Positions 8,916-17,879 of a stretch of DNA of 57,317 nt are shown here, piece after piece. The position numbers and the translations under genes are program-made. Location of the stretch: positions 1-57,317 of the forward strand of contig JACPTQ010000075.1 of assembly GCA_016192705.1 (NCBI GenBank), given 5' to 3'. The DNA comes from Deltaproteobacteria bacterium. Its GTDB lineage: Bacteria; Myxococcota; JACPTQ01. The notes under the pieces were generated by a model that was given only the letters and a program-made list of their open reading frames with translations, had not been told where the DNA came from and did no database searches. How positions within the stretch are numbered: position 1 is the stretch's first letter; each line of letters opens with the position of its first letter.

Positions 8916-11828
8916 CTACAATCGGAGCCAAACGGTTGCCGCACGCCCAAACGCGTAACCCGTGTCGGTCGTCACAAGCCGCGTGGGGCGATCGGGGTCG
9001 TCTTCAATCACGGCGCGAAGGTAATGGATCGTTGTGTGGATTCGTTTGCCGTGACGGATCGGGTGAAACTCGGCGATCTGCCACACGTCAGCGAACAAAG
9101 CCTCCTGATCAATCTCGCCGCCCGCGTTGGCGATCGCCGCAAGCACCCTCCAAAGAATTTCTCGATCCCAAAGATTAACAACGCGGCCGCCTGGGAGCGC
9201 AACTTCGCGTCGAACATTGTCGAGCCCCCAATCACATTGATCGGGAACACCGTCAGCCCGCGTGGGTAATCGGACGATTCGCAGACCAACCACGCGCGCC
9301 GCCATCGCCGCAAGAACAGCTTCGTCAACGCGATCGCAGCTTCCGCCAACACCCAGAACGCGCCGACAACGCCGCGCGGCAGTGGGCGCAACGTCAAGTG
9401 GCGCCAGCTTCATAAGTGTCGCAAGTCGGACCGGGTCACGCGCACCCGCCATCTCGTAAAACTCCGCCTCCGCGACGAACCGCGGGGCGCCCATTTCGCG
9501 CGCGCGACGGGCAAGCATTCGACTCTGATCGCCAACCGCACGAAGATCGCCGAGCGCCAGATGAACATCGCAGCACGCCGCGCGGGCTTCCAGCTCAACG
9601 TTTCCAAGCCCGAGCGCCTCGGTCGCGGCGACCGCGCGACGAGCTGCAACGCGGGCCCGCTCAGCACGCCCCGCGAGAAGCGCTTCGTACGCGTCGGTGA
9701 TCTGAGACCAGCACTTTTCGTCCTCATACACTTCAAGCCCGTCTATTTTCGCTCGCTTTGCATCAAGCGACTGCCCCGCCCGAGCCGCTTGCAGCTGACG
9801 CACAAGACGCAAGTGGGTCGCACCATTCATCGAGGGTGCGGCCAACGCGGCCATCTGCCCGTCGCTCGGCCCAACGCCGCGCGCCAGAAGAATCGCGACT
9901 TCGACGCGGTAAGCAAGAAACCAATCTCGCGCATCAGCACCCGACGGACCCAGCGAATCGCATAGCGCGAGCGAGCGGTCGATCAGGTCGTCGACGTCTT
10001 TCAACTCACCGCGCGCGATCCTGAGCGGCACGTCATGAAGGCTGCACGAAACCGCGAGAACCGTTGATCGAGCCGAGCGCGGCGCGAGCCACGAACGCAT
10101 CGCCACCGCCTCGTCAAACCGTCCGCCGTTCACGAGGAGGGAGAATCGCATCACCGACGCGCGGAGGTCCTCGAGCGCGAATGCGGGACCAGACGGCGGA
10201 AACCAGCGCTCTGAAAACTCTGTTGCCTCTTTGATTAAACCAAAGTGCGTGAACGCCGAGAGCACTCGGCGAACCACTTCGAGACGCGTCGGCGCATCGA
10301 GATTTCTGAGAAGTGGGACCGTCTTTCGAACATATTCGAGCGCGCGCTTTCGCTTCTCGAACTGCGTCCAAAGAAGAATGAGTCCTGCGGCACGTCGCGC
10401 CGACTGCGTGACCGTTTTGGGGCGCAGCGCGAGCAGGATTCGCTCGGATGCGGTCGGATCGGAAAAACGAACACCGATCGCAGCGATCAGCGCCGCATCG
10501 AACGCGATCTCTTGTCGACCAGCGGCGCCCGCCTCCTTCGCAAGTCGGGTGGCGTAATCCACGAGCTCCGCACGGCTCTTGAGCGACAGCGCCTTGGCCC
10601 AAAAAAGCCGCGCCTCGTAATCGTCGCGTGTCGGTTCCGGAAGAATCTCCACGACCGTCGGGTCGATCGCTTCGACCGCAGCGCGCAACTGATGCACCCT
10701 CAAACTGTCGTCCGACGCTGTCCTCAAAAGATGCCAAAGAACGGTCGCATAGCCGTTTTCAAGCCATCCCTTTGAGCGGGCCTCTAGTAAAGACGCAGCT
10801 TCTTCGGATCGCTCCTGAACGAGGAGAAGCCTCAACCCCTCGAGCGCAACAGCCGTCTCGCTTTCGTTTGCGAGGCACGTTGCGAGGTGGCGCGCCGCCG
10901 AGCCGTCCAAATCAAAACTGGGCGCCTCGCGGATATATGGCCGCGCAACATCGTGGAGCCGAAGCCCGGTCGGGCCTGACTCGATAATGCCGAGACGCTC
11001 CAACCGTTCGGCGTCGCGCACATTTCGAATCACGCCAAGCCGCTTCAAAAGCTCGGGCGGAAGTGAGATTTCCGAGATGGCGAGTGTCTCGAGCAGCTTT
11101 TCCACACCACGAACACGCCGCTCCCAAAGCGCCGCCGGCCGGTCAATAGCCGCACCGCCACTCTCGATAATCTGGAGGAGTCGCCATGGCGATCCCGTGG
11201 CCGCGCGAACCGCGTCGCGAACAAGGTCGTGCGACGCAGCCGGCAACAAGCTGAGCGCCAGTCGCTCAAGGTCGTTGGCACTCATGGCCGGCAGCGAATA
11301 AAGATGCCCGCGGAGCACGTTCGATGAAAAGCGCTCGCGGCTCGTCGCAATCCATTTTCCGCTTCGCGCATGTGCCGCTATCGTTTCCAAAAAAGTTGTC
11401 GCGCGCTCAAACCCCATCTTATGTATGTCATCGAGCACCACGACCGCGCGCGTCTCCTCGACCAAGTCGATGGCCACCGCGATCGCTTCGCCAAAATCGC
11501 TTCCCACCGCCGTCCACGGTCTCGCCTCGACGCGAGCCACCAAGCAGACACCGCGAAGAACCTCCGCGACGATCGACACCGGCGAAGCCGTCGACACAAC
11601 GCGCACCATGACCGACGCCGCGCGCGATGCGCGTCGTTCAAGTGCCTTGAGAACAAGCGATGTCTTGCCGAATCCGCCGAGCCCCCAAACAACTGTCAGC
11701 GGCGACCCGGCGATCGCCCCAGCCAGTTCTTCGACCTCACGGCCGCGCCCGACAAACGTCACGGGAGAATTAGGTAGTCGATAGCGGAGACGGTCGGCCG
11801 ACCCCGTCTTGCCGGTGCGCCGCTTCAT
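8916..11828 (-). CDS. STAND-type NTPase transcriptional regulator with C-terminal winged helix
   Basis: 970 residues. The NTPase domain starts VTFVGRGREVEEL; the P-loop is GLGGFGKTS (about 49-57) and Walker B is VVVLDDIHK (about 129-137), followed by a sensor-like WIATSRERF. Residues about 300-850 are helical repeats resembling the TPR arrays of MalT/AfsR-type regulators. The last 90 residues (LWDREILWRVLAAIANAGGEID...IRHGKRIHTTIHYLRAVI...TDTGYAFG) match an OmpR/SARP-like winged helix, so the DNA-binding domain is at the C-terminus. It lies on the same strand as clpB, 45 bases downstream of it, so it may be cotranscribed. The inducer and targets are unknown. Confidence 0.82.
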   Translation of the reverse strand: MKRRTGKTGSADRLRYRLPNSPVTFVGRGREVEELAGAIAGSPLTVVWGLGGFGKTSLVLKALERRASRAASVMVRVVSTASPVSIVAEVLRGVCLVARVEARPWTAVGSDFGEAIAVAIDLVEETRAVVVLDDIHKMGFERATTFLETIAAHARSGKWIATSRERFSSNVLRGHLYSLPAMSANDLERLALSLLPAASHDLVRDAVRAATGSPWRLLQIIESGGAAIDRPAALWERRVRGVEKLLETLAISEISLPPELLKRLGVIRNVRDAERLERLGIIESGPTGLRLHDVARPYIREAPSFDLDGSAARHLATCLANESETAVALEGLRLLLVQERSEEAASLLEARSKGWLENGYATVLWHLLRTASDDSLRVHQLRAAVEAIDPTVVEILPEPTRDDYEARLFWAKALSLKSRAELVDYATRLAKEAGAAGRQEIAFDAALIAAIGVRFSDPTASERILLALRPKTVTQSARRAAGLILLWTQFEKRKRALEYVRKTVPLLRNLDAPTRLEVVRRVLSAFTHFGLIKEATEFSERWFPPSGPAFALEDLRASVMRFSLLVNGGRFDEAVAMRSWLAPRSARSTVLAVSCSLHDVPLRIARGELKDVDDLIDRSLALCDSLGPSGADARDWFLAYRVEVAILLARGVGPSDGQMAALAAPSMNGATHLRLVRQLQAARAGQSLDAKRAKIDGLEVYEDEKCWSQITDAYEALLAGRAERARVAARRAVAATEALGLGNVELEARAACCDVHLALGDLRAVGDQSRMLARRAREMGAPRFVAEAEFYEMAGARDPVRLATLMKLAPLDVAPTAARRCRRVLGVGGSCDRVDEAVLAAMAARVVGLRIVRLPTRADGVPDQCDWGLDNVRREVALPGGRVVNLWDREILWRVLAAIANAGGEIDQEALFADVWQIAEFHPIRHGKRIHTTIHYLRAVIEDDPDRPTRLVTTDTGYAFGRAATVWLRL

Positions 11829-11873
11829 ACGAGGCGTATTGTATCGGATCCCAAATAACGCAGGCGATCTTCG

Positions 11874-14498
11874 TTAGGCGCGCGCGACGACGGGCTCCGC
11901 CGACTTCTCCTTGTCTTTCCGGCGAAAAGCGAGCGCGTCCTTGCTGGGCGCGAGATCGGCGATGACGGTGTCGGTCTCTTTGAAATCGCCTTTCAAGACG
12001 AGGAGCGACAGCGGATTCTGCAGGTGCGACTGGATCGCGCGCTTGAGCGGCCGCGCACCGTACGCCGGGTCGTACCCTTCGTCGGCGATAAAATCTTTCG
12101 CCGCCTGCGTAACTTCGATTTCGATTCGTCGCTCGGCGAGCAGTTTGCGAAGCCGCTTGAGCTGAATGTCGATGATGCCTTTCATGTGGTCCTTCGTGAG
12201 GCTCTTGAAGATGAGCACTTCGTCAATGCGGTTCAAAAACTCGGGACGGAAATGCCCCTTGAGCGCCTCGCGGACGCGCTTCTCCATCTCCTCGTCGTCT
12301 TTGCCACCGAGCGAGATGATCGTCTCGCCGCCCAAATTCGACGTCATGATGATGACCGCGTTTTTGAAGTCGACCGTGCGCCCCTGGCCGTCAGTCAACC
12401 GCCCGTCGTCGAGTATTTGAAGTAATACATTGAATACATCCTGATGCGCCTTTTCGACCTCGTCGAGCAGCACAACCGCATAAGGCCGCCGCCGCACCGC
12501 CTCCGTCAGCATCCCGCCCTCTTCGTACCCGACGTACCCCGGAGGCGCCCCGATGAGCCGCGCCACGGCGTGCTTCTCCATGTATTCGCTCATGTCGACG
12601 CGCACCATCGCCGCCTCGCTGTCGAACAAAAACTCGGCAAGTGCCCGCGCGAGCTCAGTCTTCCCAACGCCCGTCGGCCCCAAAAAGATGAACGACCCGA
12701 TCGGCCGATTCGGGTCCTGCAGCCCCGCCCGCGCGCGCCTGACCGCCTCCGCCACCTTCACAATCGCCGGGTCCTGCCCCACGACGCGCTTTTGCAGCTG
12801 CCCCTCCATCCGCACGAGCTTCTGAATCTCAGCCTCCATCATCTTCGCAACTGGAATCCCCGTCCAACTCGCGACCACCTCCGCGATGTCCTCGGTGTCG
12901 ACGACTTCCTTCAGCATCTTTTTTTCTTTTTGCAGCTCCGCGAGCTTCGCGTTCGCCGCATCGAGCTGCTTCTTCAAATCGAGCAGCACGCCGTACTTCA
13001 GCTCGGCCGCGCGATCCAAGTCACCCTTCCGCGTCGCCTCCGTCTCCGCTTGCCGCGCCGCTTCGCTCTCCTCCTTCACCTTGCGAATTTCGTGCAGCGC
13101 CGCGACTTCGTTTTTCCAATGCGCCTTCATCGCGTCCGACTGCTCTTTCAGCTCCTGGATTTCGCGTTCAATCTTCGTGAGCCGCTCGCGCGACACGTCG
13201 TCCTCTTCCTTCCGAAGCGCCTGACGCTCGATCTCGAGCTGCATTACACGCCGATCGACGTCGTCGATTTCCGTCGGCAGCGAATCGATCTCAATTCGCA
13301 TCCGGCTCCCCGCTTCATCAATGAGATCGATCGCCTTGTCCGGGAGCGCGCGGTCCGAGATGTAGCGCGTCGACAACGTCACCGCTGAAATCAGTGCCGG
13401 GTCCGCGATCCGCACGCCGTGGTGAATTTCGTACTTCTCTTTGAGCCCGCGCAACATCGCAATCGACTCCTCAAGCGTCGGCTCGTTCACCATGATCGGT
13501 TGAAACCGCCGCTCAAGCGCCGCGTCTTTTTCAACGTGCTTCCGATATTCGTCGAGTGTCGTCGCGCCGATGCAGCGCAATTCCCCGCGCGCAAGCGCCG
13601 GCTTCAGCAAGTTCGCCGCGTCCATCGACCCTTCCGCTGCGCCCGCCCCAACGAGCGTGTGGATCTCGTCGACAAACAAGATCACTTCGCCCTCCGCGTC
13701 CTGAATCTCGCGTATGACCGCCTTCAATCGGTCCTCGAACTCGCCCCGAAACTTCGTCCCCGCAACGAGCGACCCGAGGTCAAGCCCGACGAGTTTTTTC
13801 CCCTTGAGCCCCGCCGGCACGTCGCCCGCAACAATGCGCTGCCCAAGCCCCTCGACGATCGCCGTCTTCCCGACCCCCGGCTCGCCAATCAGCACCGGGT
13901 TATTTTTCGTGCGCCTCGAAAGCACCTGCATCACGCGCCGAATCTCGTCGTCGCGCCCGATGACCGGGTCCATCTTCCCTTTCCGCGCGAGCTCGGTCAT
14001 GTCTCGGCTGTACTTCTCAAGCGCTTGGTATCGCCCCTCGGGGTTCGGGTCGGTCACGCGCTGCGACCCGCGCACGTCCTTCAACGCCCCGAAAATCCGG
14101 TCGCGCGTTACGCCCGCGTCGCGCAGCACCTTTTGGTGAAACTCCCCGCGATCGGCCTCAAGCGCAAGCAGCAGGTGCTCCGTCGAAATGTATTCGTCCT
14201 TCATCGCCTCGGCTTCGCGCTTCGCGTCGTCCATGACCTTCAGCATGCGGTTCCCGAGGTAAAGGTCGCCGCCCTTCGTCCGTGGATACGTCCGCAGCCG
14301 ATCTTCGAACCGCGCAAAAATCTCCTTCGGCGTCACGCCCATCTTCGTCACGAGCGGACTCGTCGTTCCACCATCTTGTGTGAGCATCGACACAAACAGA
14401 TGCTCGGGCTCAATCTGCGGATGGTCCATCCGCTTCGCGATGTTCTGCGCGCCGACGATCGCCTCCTGCGCCTTGACCGTGAATTTGTCGAGCTTCAT
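11874..14498 (-). CDS. clpB: ATP-dependent disaggregase ClpB
   Basis: An 874-residue Hsp100 chaperone that rescues aggregated proteins together with DnaK. The N-terminal double Clp domain starts [17 protein letters not shown]1 has GEPGVGKTA (about 205) and [11 protein letters not shown]; the coiled-coil M domain (about 400-530) is rich in Glu/Lys/Arg and distinguishes ClpB from ClpA/ClpC. NBD2 has [10 protein letters not shown] (about 605) and the sensor-2 [10 protein letters not shown] region. The ATG at 14498 has GAGGAG 7 bases upstream and gives the usual family N-terminus; a longer open frame adds an unlikely [13 protein letters not shown] promoter lies just upstream. Confidence 0.98.
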   Translation of the reverse strand: MKLDKFTVKAQEAIVGAQNIAKRMDHPQIEPEHLFVSMLTQDGGTTSPLVTKMGVTPKEIFARFEDRLRTYPRTKGGDLYLGNRMLKVMDDAKREAEAMKDEYISTEHLLLALEADRGEFHQKVLRDAGVTRDRIFGALKDVRGSQRVTDPNPEGRYQALEKYSRDMTELARKGKMDPVIGRDDEIRRVMQVLSRRTKNNPVLIGEPGVGKTAIVEGLGQRIVAGDVPAGLKGKKLVGLDLGSLVAGTKFRGEFEDRLKAVIREIQDAEGEVILFVDEIHTLVGAGAAEGSMDAANLLKPALARGELRCIGATTLDEYRKHVEKDAALERRFQPIMVNEPTLEESIAMLRGLKEKYEIHHGVRIADPALISAVTLSTRYISDRALPDKAIDLIDEAGSRMRIEIDSLPTEIDDVDRRVMQLEIERQALRKEEDDVSRERLTKIEREIQELKEQSDAMKAHWKNEVAALHEIRKVKEESEAARQAETEATRKGDLDRAAELKYGVLLDLKKQLDAANAKLAELQKEKKMLKEVVDTEDIAEVVASWTGIPVAKMMEAEIQKLVRMEGQLQKRVVGQDPAIVKVAEAVRRARAGLQDPNRPIGSFIFLGPTGVGKTELARALAEFLFDSEAAMVRVDMSEYMEKHAVARLIGAPPGYVGYEEGGMLTEAVRRRPYAVVLLDEVEKAHQDVFNVLLQILDDGRLTDGQGRTVDFKNAVIIMTSNLGGETIISLGGKDDEEMEKRVREALKGHFRPEFLNRIDEVLIFKSLTKDHMKGIIDIQLKRLRKLLAERRIEIEVTQAAKDFIADEGYDPAYGARPLKRAIQSHLQNPLSLLVLKGDFKETDTVIADLAPSKDALAFRRKDKEKSAEPVVARA

Positions 14499-14518
14499 GT
14501 GGCGTCTCCTCGCCAAAC

Positions 14519-14547
14519 AATCTAAGTCGCGCACCCGCGCTTTTCAA
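14519..14547 (-). promoter_or_regulatory. Putative sigma70-type promoter of clpB
   Basis: Read on the minus strand, TTGAAA (14547-14542), a 17-base spacer and TAGATT (14524-14519) precede clpB by 20 bases. I see no CIRCE element and no clear CCCCAT heat-shock -10, so heat regulation is not evident here. The -35 box lies inside one copy of the 13-bp direct repeat. Confidence 0.5.
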
Positions 14548-14904
14548 TGGCGGTTCTTTGATCGCGCCCGCGTGCGGAATTCAGCAGAGCACTGACATTT
14601 ACGAAGCCTGGACAAGCGAGTGAACCCGCCAAACGCATATTTGCACCCAGGCCAATAGCGAAATTTCGGGAAACGCAAGATCGGGCCCATCAAGGGCGGG
14701 ACGAGAGTATTGCGAAGGCTTGCATCCGCAGCGTCTGAGGTGCCCGCCGGACATAAGATTCCAGATCAATAGACGGTCTTGGTTGAGGCACGGAATCGGT
14801 TTTGAGTCAGACGCGAGGACGTTTGCAAGCCGAAGCGATTCCCGTCCCGCCCGTGATGTTGGGTTGGAGCCTGCGCATTAGCCGGAGATGAGCGCTTTTC
14901 AATG
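14537..14904. repeat. 13-bp direct repeats flanking a 342-bp gene-free segment
   Basis: GCGCTTTTCAATG occurs exactly at 14537-14549 and again at 14892-14904. The enclosed 14550-14891 contains no gene I can support but does contain the inverted repeat listed separately. The right copy covers the putative ATG of the M24 peptidase, the left copy the clpB -35 box. This resembles a target duplication around an insertion, but chance or shared regulatory sequence is possible. Confidence 0.5.
14688..14861. repeat. Imperfect inverted repeat (repeat copies B and C)
   Basis: The arm at 14688-14741 (CATCAAGGGCGGGACG...GGCTTGCA...GTCTGA) is the imperfect reverse complement of 14804-14857 (GTCAGAC...TGCAAGCC...CGTCCCGCCCGTGATG). 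A loop of about 60 bases separates them. Each arm is related to the copy at 71-120. Mismatches and small gaps exclude a perfect hairpin; it could fold as RNA or be two opposed copies of a short interspersed repeat. Confidence 0.6.
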
Positions 14905-15753
14905 CCGATTGCCTGCACATACGATTTCAGCCAAGATTCACGCATGAATTTGGCTGACGTCGCCGGAATCTCGAATGCGCAACGATTGGCGCGCGCGGTG
15001 ATCCACGACGTCGCGGCGACGCTCGCGCCCGGAACGCGCGAAATCGACGCCGTTCGCCAAATCGAAACTCGCCTCGAACGCGCCGGCGTCAAACACTGGC
15101 TTCACACGGCCTACGCGTGGTGGGGCGCGCGCACACGCTTCGCGGGTTTCGTCGATTGGGAACCCGACGCCCTCGCGACATCGCGCGTGCTCGAAGCCGG
15201 CGACCCGTTCATCTTGGATGTTGCGCCGCTCGTCGATGGATACCCGGCCGACTACGCGTTCTCGGGCGTTTGCGGCGCGGCCGCTTCGACCAGTCCCCAC
15301 GCGGAAATACTCGCGACGCTCGCCGAGATTAAGCGCGCGATCGTCGCCTGGGCGGCATCATCGCAAGACGGCGCGGCGCTCACGAAAACAGTCGACCGCA
15401 CCATCGAAAACCACGACCTCGACGTCGTGCATACGCTTTACCCAGCCGGCGTTCTCGGCCACGCGGTCGCACGCCTCCCCGCAATCCTCGCCCGCGCCCC
15501 GCGCATCGGCGACGGCTTTCAACTTCCGCTCCTCGGCAGCTCCGCCGTTCAGCTTTTTAACCATCGATTTCGCGACGCGCCCTACCCGCTCATCAACAAC
15601 ATCGCAACCGGCCGCCCGCTCCAAGGCCTCTACGCGATCGAACCGCACGTCGCCCGCGGCGACATCGGCGCCAAGTTCGAATCGATCCTCCTCGTCGACG
15701 GCGACGAAACGCGCTGGCTCGACCCCGAACTTTTCGGCGAGGTCCAAGGATGA
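14902..15753 (+). CDS. M24-family metallopeptidase (Xaa-Pro aminopeptidase/creatinase fold)
   Basis: 283 residues of pita-bread fold. The metal ligands of the family can be placed: Asp in ILDVAPLVDGYPADYAFSG (two Asp), His in VLGHAVAR, Glu in AIEPHV and Glu in AKFESILLV. The enzyme should therefore be a two-metal peptidase, although creatinase-like or non-peptidase roles occur in the family. There is no signal peptide. The start is uncertain: ATG 14902 lies in the 13-bp repeat with GGAG 15 bases upstream, and ATG 14944 (MNLADVAGISNAQRLAR) is closer to where homologous domains begin. The stop overlaps the next small gene (ATGA). Confidence 0.85.
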   Translation: MPIACTYDFSQDSRMNLADVAGISNAQRLARAVIHDVAATLAPGTREIDAVRQIETRLERAGVKHWLHTAYAWWGARTRFAGFVDWEPDALATSRVLEAGDPFILDVAPLVDGYPADYAFSGVCGAAASTSPHAEILATLAEIKRAIVAWAASSQDGAALTKTVDRTIENHDLDVVHTLYPAGVLGHAVARLPAILARAPRIGDGFQLPLLGSSAVQLFNHRFRDAPYPLINNIATGRPLQGLYAIEPHVARGDIGAKFESILLVDGDETRWLDPELFGEVQG

Positions 15754-15920
15754 CGCCGACGCGCTCACACGATCGCTCGCACCGCCGCCTCGCCGAGCGA
15801 CTGCTCGATTGGCCCGAACGCGTCATCACGAAAGCACCCGTTGGCGAGATGACGCGTACCGTCGTCATCGGCCTCATCCACTTCGCGAAACAAATCTTGC
15901 GGTCGCGATGTCGCCCGTGA
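15750..15920 (+). CDS. Small conserved-looking protein, 56 residues
   Basis: A short frame starting in the ATGA overlap of the peptidase stop. Its translation has a charged N-terminus (MTPTRSHDRSHRRLAERLLDW is split here as MTPTRSHDRSHRRL and AERLLDW) and a hydrophobic helix (MTRTVVIGLIHFAKQIL). Coupling to an upstream gene and a composition unlike a random frame favour a real gene, but no family is recognised. It may help or bind the peptidase, or be spurious. Confidence 0.4.
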   Translation: MTPTRSHDRSHRRLAERLLDWPERVITKAPVGEMTRTVVIGLIHFAKQILRSRCRP

Positions 15921-16043
15921 ACGTCGATAATTCGTGAACAGATCCAATTTTTTTCCGTGAGAAGTTGCAAGTCGGGGGCCTACCCCTTACACTCTGTCAA
16001 AGCCCAATTTTGACCCGCGTCGCGCGGAGGAGGACTCGAAACC

Positions 16044-16637
16044 ATGGAAGCAAAACGAACGAGTGCGTTCCAAATCTTTTTGGCGCTTGTGCTCGGAATG
16101 AGCGGTTGCGTTCTGACGACGTCGGGGACCGACGGCGGAACGGACGCCGGTGATGCCGGAGGCGGTGGTGGTGGGGGGGGCGGTGGCGGTGGCGGAAACG
16201 ACGCAGGAATGGACGCAGGTGGTGGTGGCGGTGGCGGAGACGACGCAGGAATGGACGCCGGCGAAATGGATGCGGGTGGGGATATGGATGCGGGCGGAGA
16301 CATGGACGCGGGGTCGACGGCTGACGGAGGGAGCCTCGTCGTTCACTGGACCGTGAACGGCGGAATGAAGTGCCCGGTTGACGGCGGCCTTGTTTATATG
16401 AGTGGTCAAATGTCGCCGACGGTTCCAAGCCCGCCGAGCGCGACGGTCAACTGCGACACGTACCATTATCAGTTTAACGACCTACAACCGGGCGCGTGGT
16501 TCTTCGCGCTCGAGCTCCGAGAAGGCGCCGATGGCGATGGCGGAACCGTAAGCACCAGCGCGAACGGGACCGTCGTCAGCGACACGACCAGCGACGCGGG
16601 CGCCGACTTCTCAAGTTGCGCGTTCTGCATACCGTAG
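16044..16637 (+). CDS. Asp-Ala-Gly/Gly-rich lipoprotein
   Basis: 197 residues. The signal peptide ends VLGMSGC (lipobox, Cys22). Residues 30-95 are a low-complexity tether of Gly runs and DAGMDAG/EMDAGGDMDAG units, typical of myxobacterial surface lipoproteins. The C-terminal 95 residues form a small beta domain (LVVHWTVNGGMKCPVDGGLVYM...YHYQFNDLQPGAWFFALELREG) with four Cys, probably two disulphides. GGAGGA lies 10 bases upstream of the ATG. The DNA of the tether includes a run of eight G at 16173-16180. No function can be assigned. It converges on hemW with 8 bases between. Confidence 0.85.
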   Translation: MEAKRTSAFQIFLALVLGMSGCVLTTSGTDGGTDAGDAGGGGGGGGGGGGGNDAGMDAGGGGGGGDDAGMDAGEMDAGGDMDAGGDMDAGSTADGGSLVVHWTVNGGMKCPVDGGLVYMSGQMSPTVPSPPSATVNCDTYHYQFNDLQPGAWFFALELREGADGDGGTVSTSANGTVVSDTTSDAGADFSSCAFCIP

Positions 16638-16645
16638 CGAGCCGC

Positions 16646-17779
16646 TCAAAAAAACTCGACTAAGACTGAGTTCATCACGAACAGCCCCGAGTCGGTGAGC
16701 CGAAGGGCTCCGTCTTCAATCGTAACGAGGCCGCACGCAACGAGGCGACGAATCGGTTCGGCGTATCGCTCGGACAATCGAACCGCAAAGCGCCGCTCAA
16801 AATCGGCCAAGTCGATTCCGTCGATTCGCCGAAGCCCCGTCATGATCGCCTCGCGCATACGCATGGCCTCGTCGATCGACTCGCGAAACGACTCCGGCCG
16901 CTCGCCCGCAATCGCCCGCTGCATATAGGCTTCCGGGCCTTTTATGTTGGAATAGCGGTGCCGCCGCACCTCAAACCCGCTCGCGCCCGCGCCCACGGCC
17001 AAGATTGGCGCACCCGACCAGTAAAGCGAATTGTGAACGGCTTCCCGACCGGGTTTCGCATAATTCGAAATCTCGTAATGACGATAGCCGGCGGCACGCG
17101 TCGTTCTGCGCGCGACATTGAACATTTCGTTGTGAAACGCGTCCTCAAGGAGCGTGAGGCGTCCGGCCCGCGCCTCTTTCGCCATCGGCACTTCGGGTTC
17201 GAGCGAGAGGCTATATAAGGAGAGGTGTTCGGGCGCGAAGGCGATGGCCTTGTCGAGATCCGTGCGCCACTCGTCAACGGTTTGCGCGGGAATGCCAAAG
17301 ATGAGGTCGAGCGATAGGTTGTCAAAACCGGCGTCGCGGGCCTTTCGCGGAGCTTCGTGCGCTTCGCGCGCATCGTGCCTACGACCGAGCGTCGCAAGGT
17401 GTCGATCGTTGAAACTCTGGCAACCAAATGAGATTCGATTCGCACCCGCGTCACGAATCGCCTCAAGCGACGGTGTTTCGAGTGCGCCCGGGTTCGCTTC
17501 GACCGTGATTTCGGCGTCGTGCGAAAGGCCAAGTGAACGCGCAAAATCAACGATGCGCTTAATCTCCAGAGGCGCCCAAAGGCCTGGTGTGCCGCCGCCG
17601 AAATAGAGTGTCGCGGGAGTTCCGTCGAAGTCTGGGAGCCGGGACTCAATTTCGCGAAGAGTCGCGTCGGCGTATCGCGCGTGGGGAATATCGGGCGCAA
17701 CAAACGAGTTGAAGTCGCAGTACGGGCATTTTGTTAGGCAAAACGGGAAATGAACGTAAAGGCCAAAAAATGCAACCAC
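16646..17779 (-). CDS. hemW: Radical SAM family heme chaperone HemW
   Basis: 377 residues, usual length for HemW (the former oxygen-independent coproporphyrinogen oxidase-like group), which delivers heme to respiratory proteins. N-terminus GLYVHFPFCLTKCPYCDFNS carries the CxxxCxxC cluster motif; YFGGGTPGLW, NPGALE, RISFGCQSF and LDLIFGIPAQT are family signatures; a HemW C-terminal winged-helix-like domain ends the protein. The start chosen is GTG at 17779 (MVAFFGLYVHFPFC). The frame is open to 17905, but that extension overlaps the divergent ABC gene and encodes a repeat-derived, non-family sequence. The GTG lies at the edge of a CACAGAG repeat and no Shine-Dalgarno is evident. Confidence 0.93.
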   Translation of the reverse strand: MVAFFGLYVHFPFCLTKCPYCDFNSFVAPDIPHARYADATLREIESRLPDFDGTPATLYFGGGTPGLWAPLEIKRIVDFARSLGLSHDAEITVEANPGALETPSLEAIRDAGANRISFGCQSFNDRHLATLGRRHDAREAHEAPRKARDAGFDNLSLDLIFGIPAQTVDEWRTDLDKAIAFAPEHLSLYSLSLEPEVPMAKEARAGRLTLLEDAFHNEMFNVARRTTRAAGYRHYEISNYAKPGREAVHNSLYWSGAPILAVGAGASGFEVRRHRYSNIKGPEAYMQRAIAGERPESFRESIDEAMRMREAIMTGLRRIDGIDLADFERRFAVRLSERYAEPIRRLVACGLVTIEDGALRLTDSGLFVMNSVLVEFF

Positions 17780-17811
17780 AGAGACACAGAGACACAGAGG
17801 AAGACACAGAG
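17776..17811. repeat. CACAGAG-type short tandem repeat
   Basis: CCACAGAGACACAGAG followed by ACACAGAGG and ACACAGAG: four CACAGAG cores 8-10 bases apart in the divergent region between hemW and the ABC ATPase gene. A degenerate relative is at 18914-18938 on the other side of the ATPase gene. Units are too short and have no spacers, so it is not CRISPR. Confidence 0.7.
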
Positions 17812-17879
17812 CAAGAGAAAAGCACGCGTTGACAAGAGCGGGATCGATGAATAAATAGGGTTTCCGTCGAGGTATTCCA

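Noticed and set aside
12444-14525. Two long plus-strand open frames (314 and 368 residues) opposite clpB
   Set aside because: Arg/Leu/His-rich antisense shadows caused by GC-rich codon use; clpB is certain.
14499-14560. CIRCE or heat-shock sigma promoter before clpB
   Set aside because: No TTAGCACTC-N9-GAGTGCTAA dyad and no CCCCAT-like -10; a sigma70-type pair fits instead.
17776-17811. CRISPR array
   Set aside because: Repeat units are 7-9 bases with no spacers of regular length and no cas genes.
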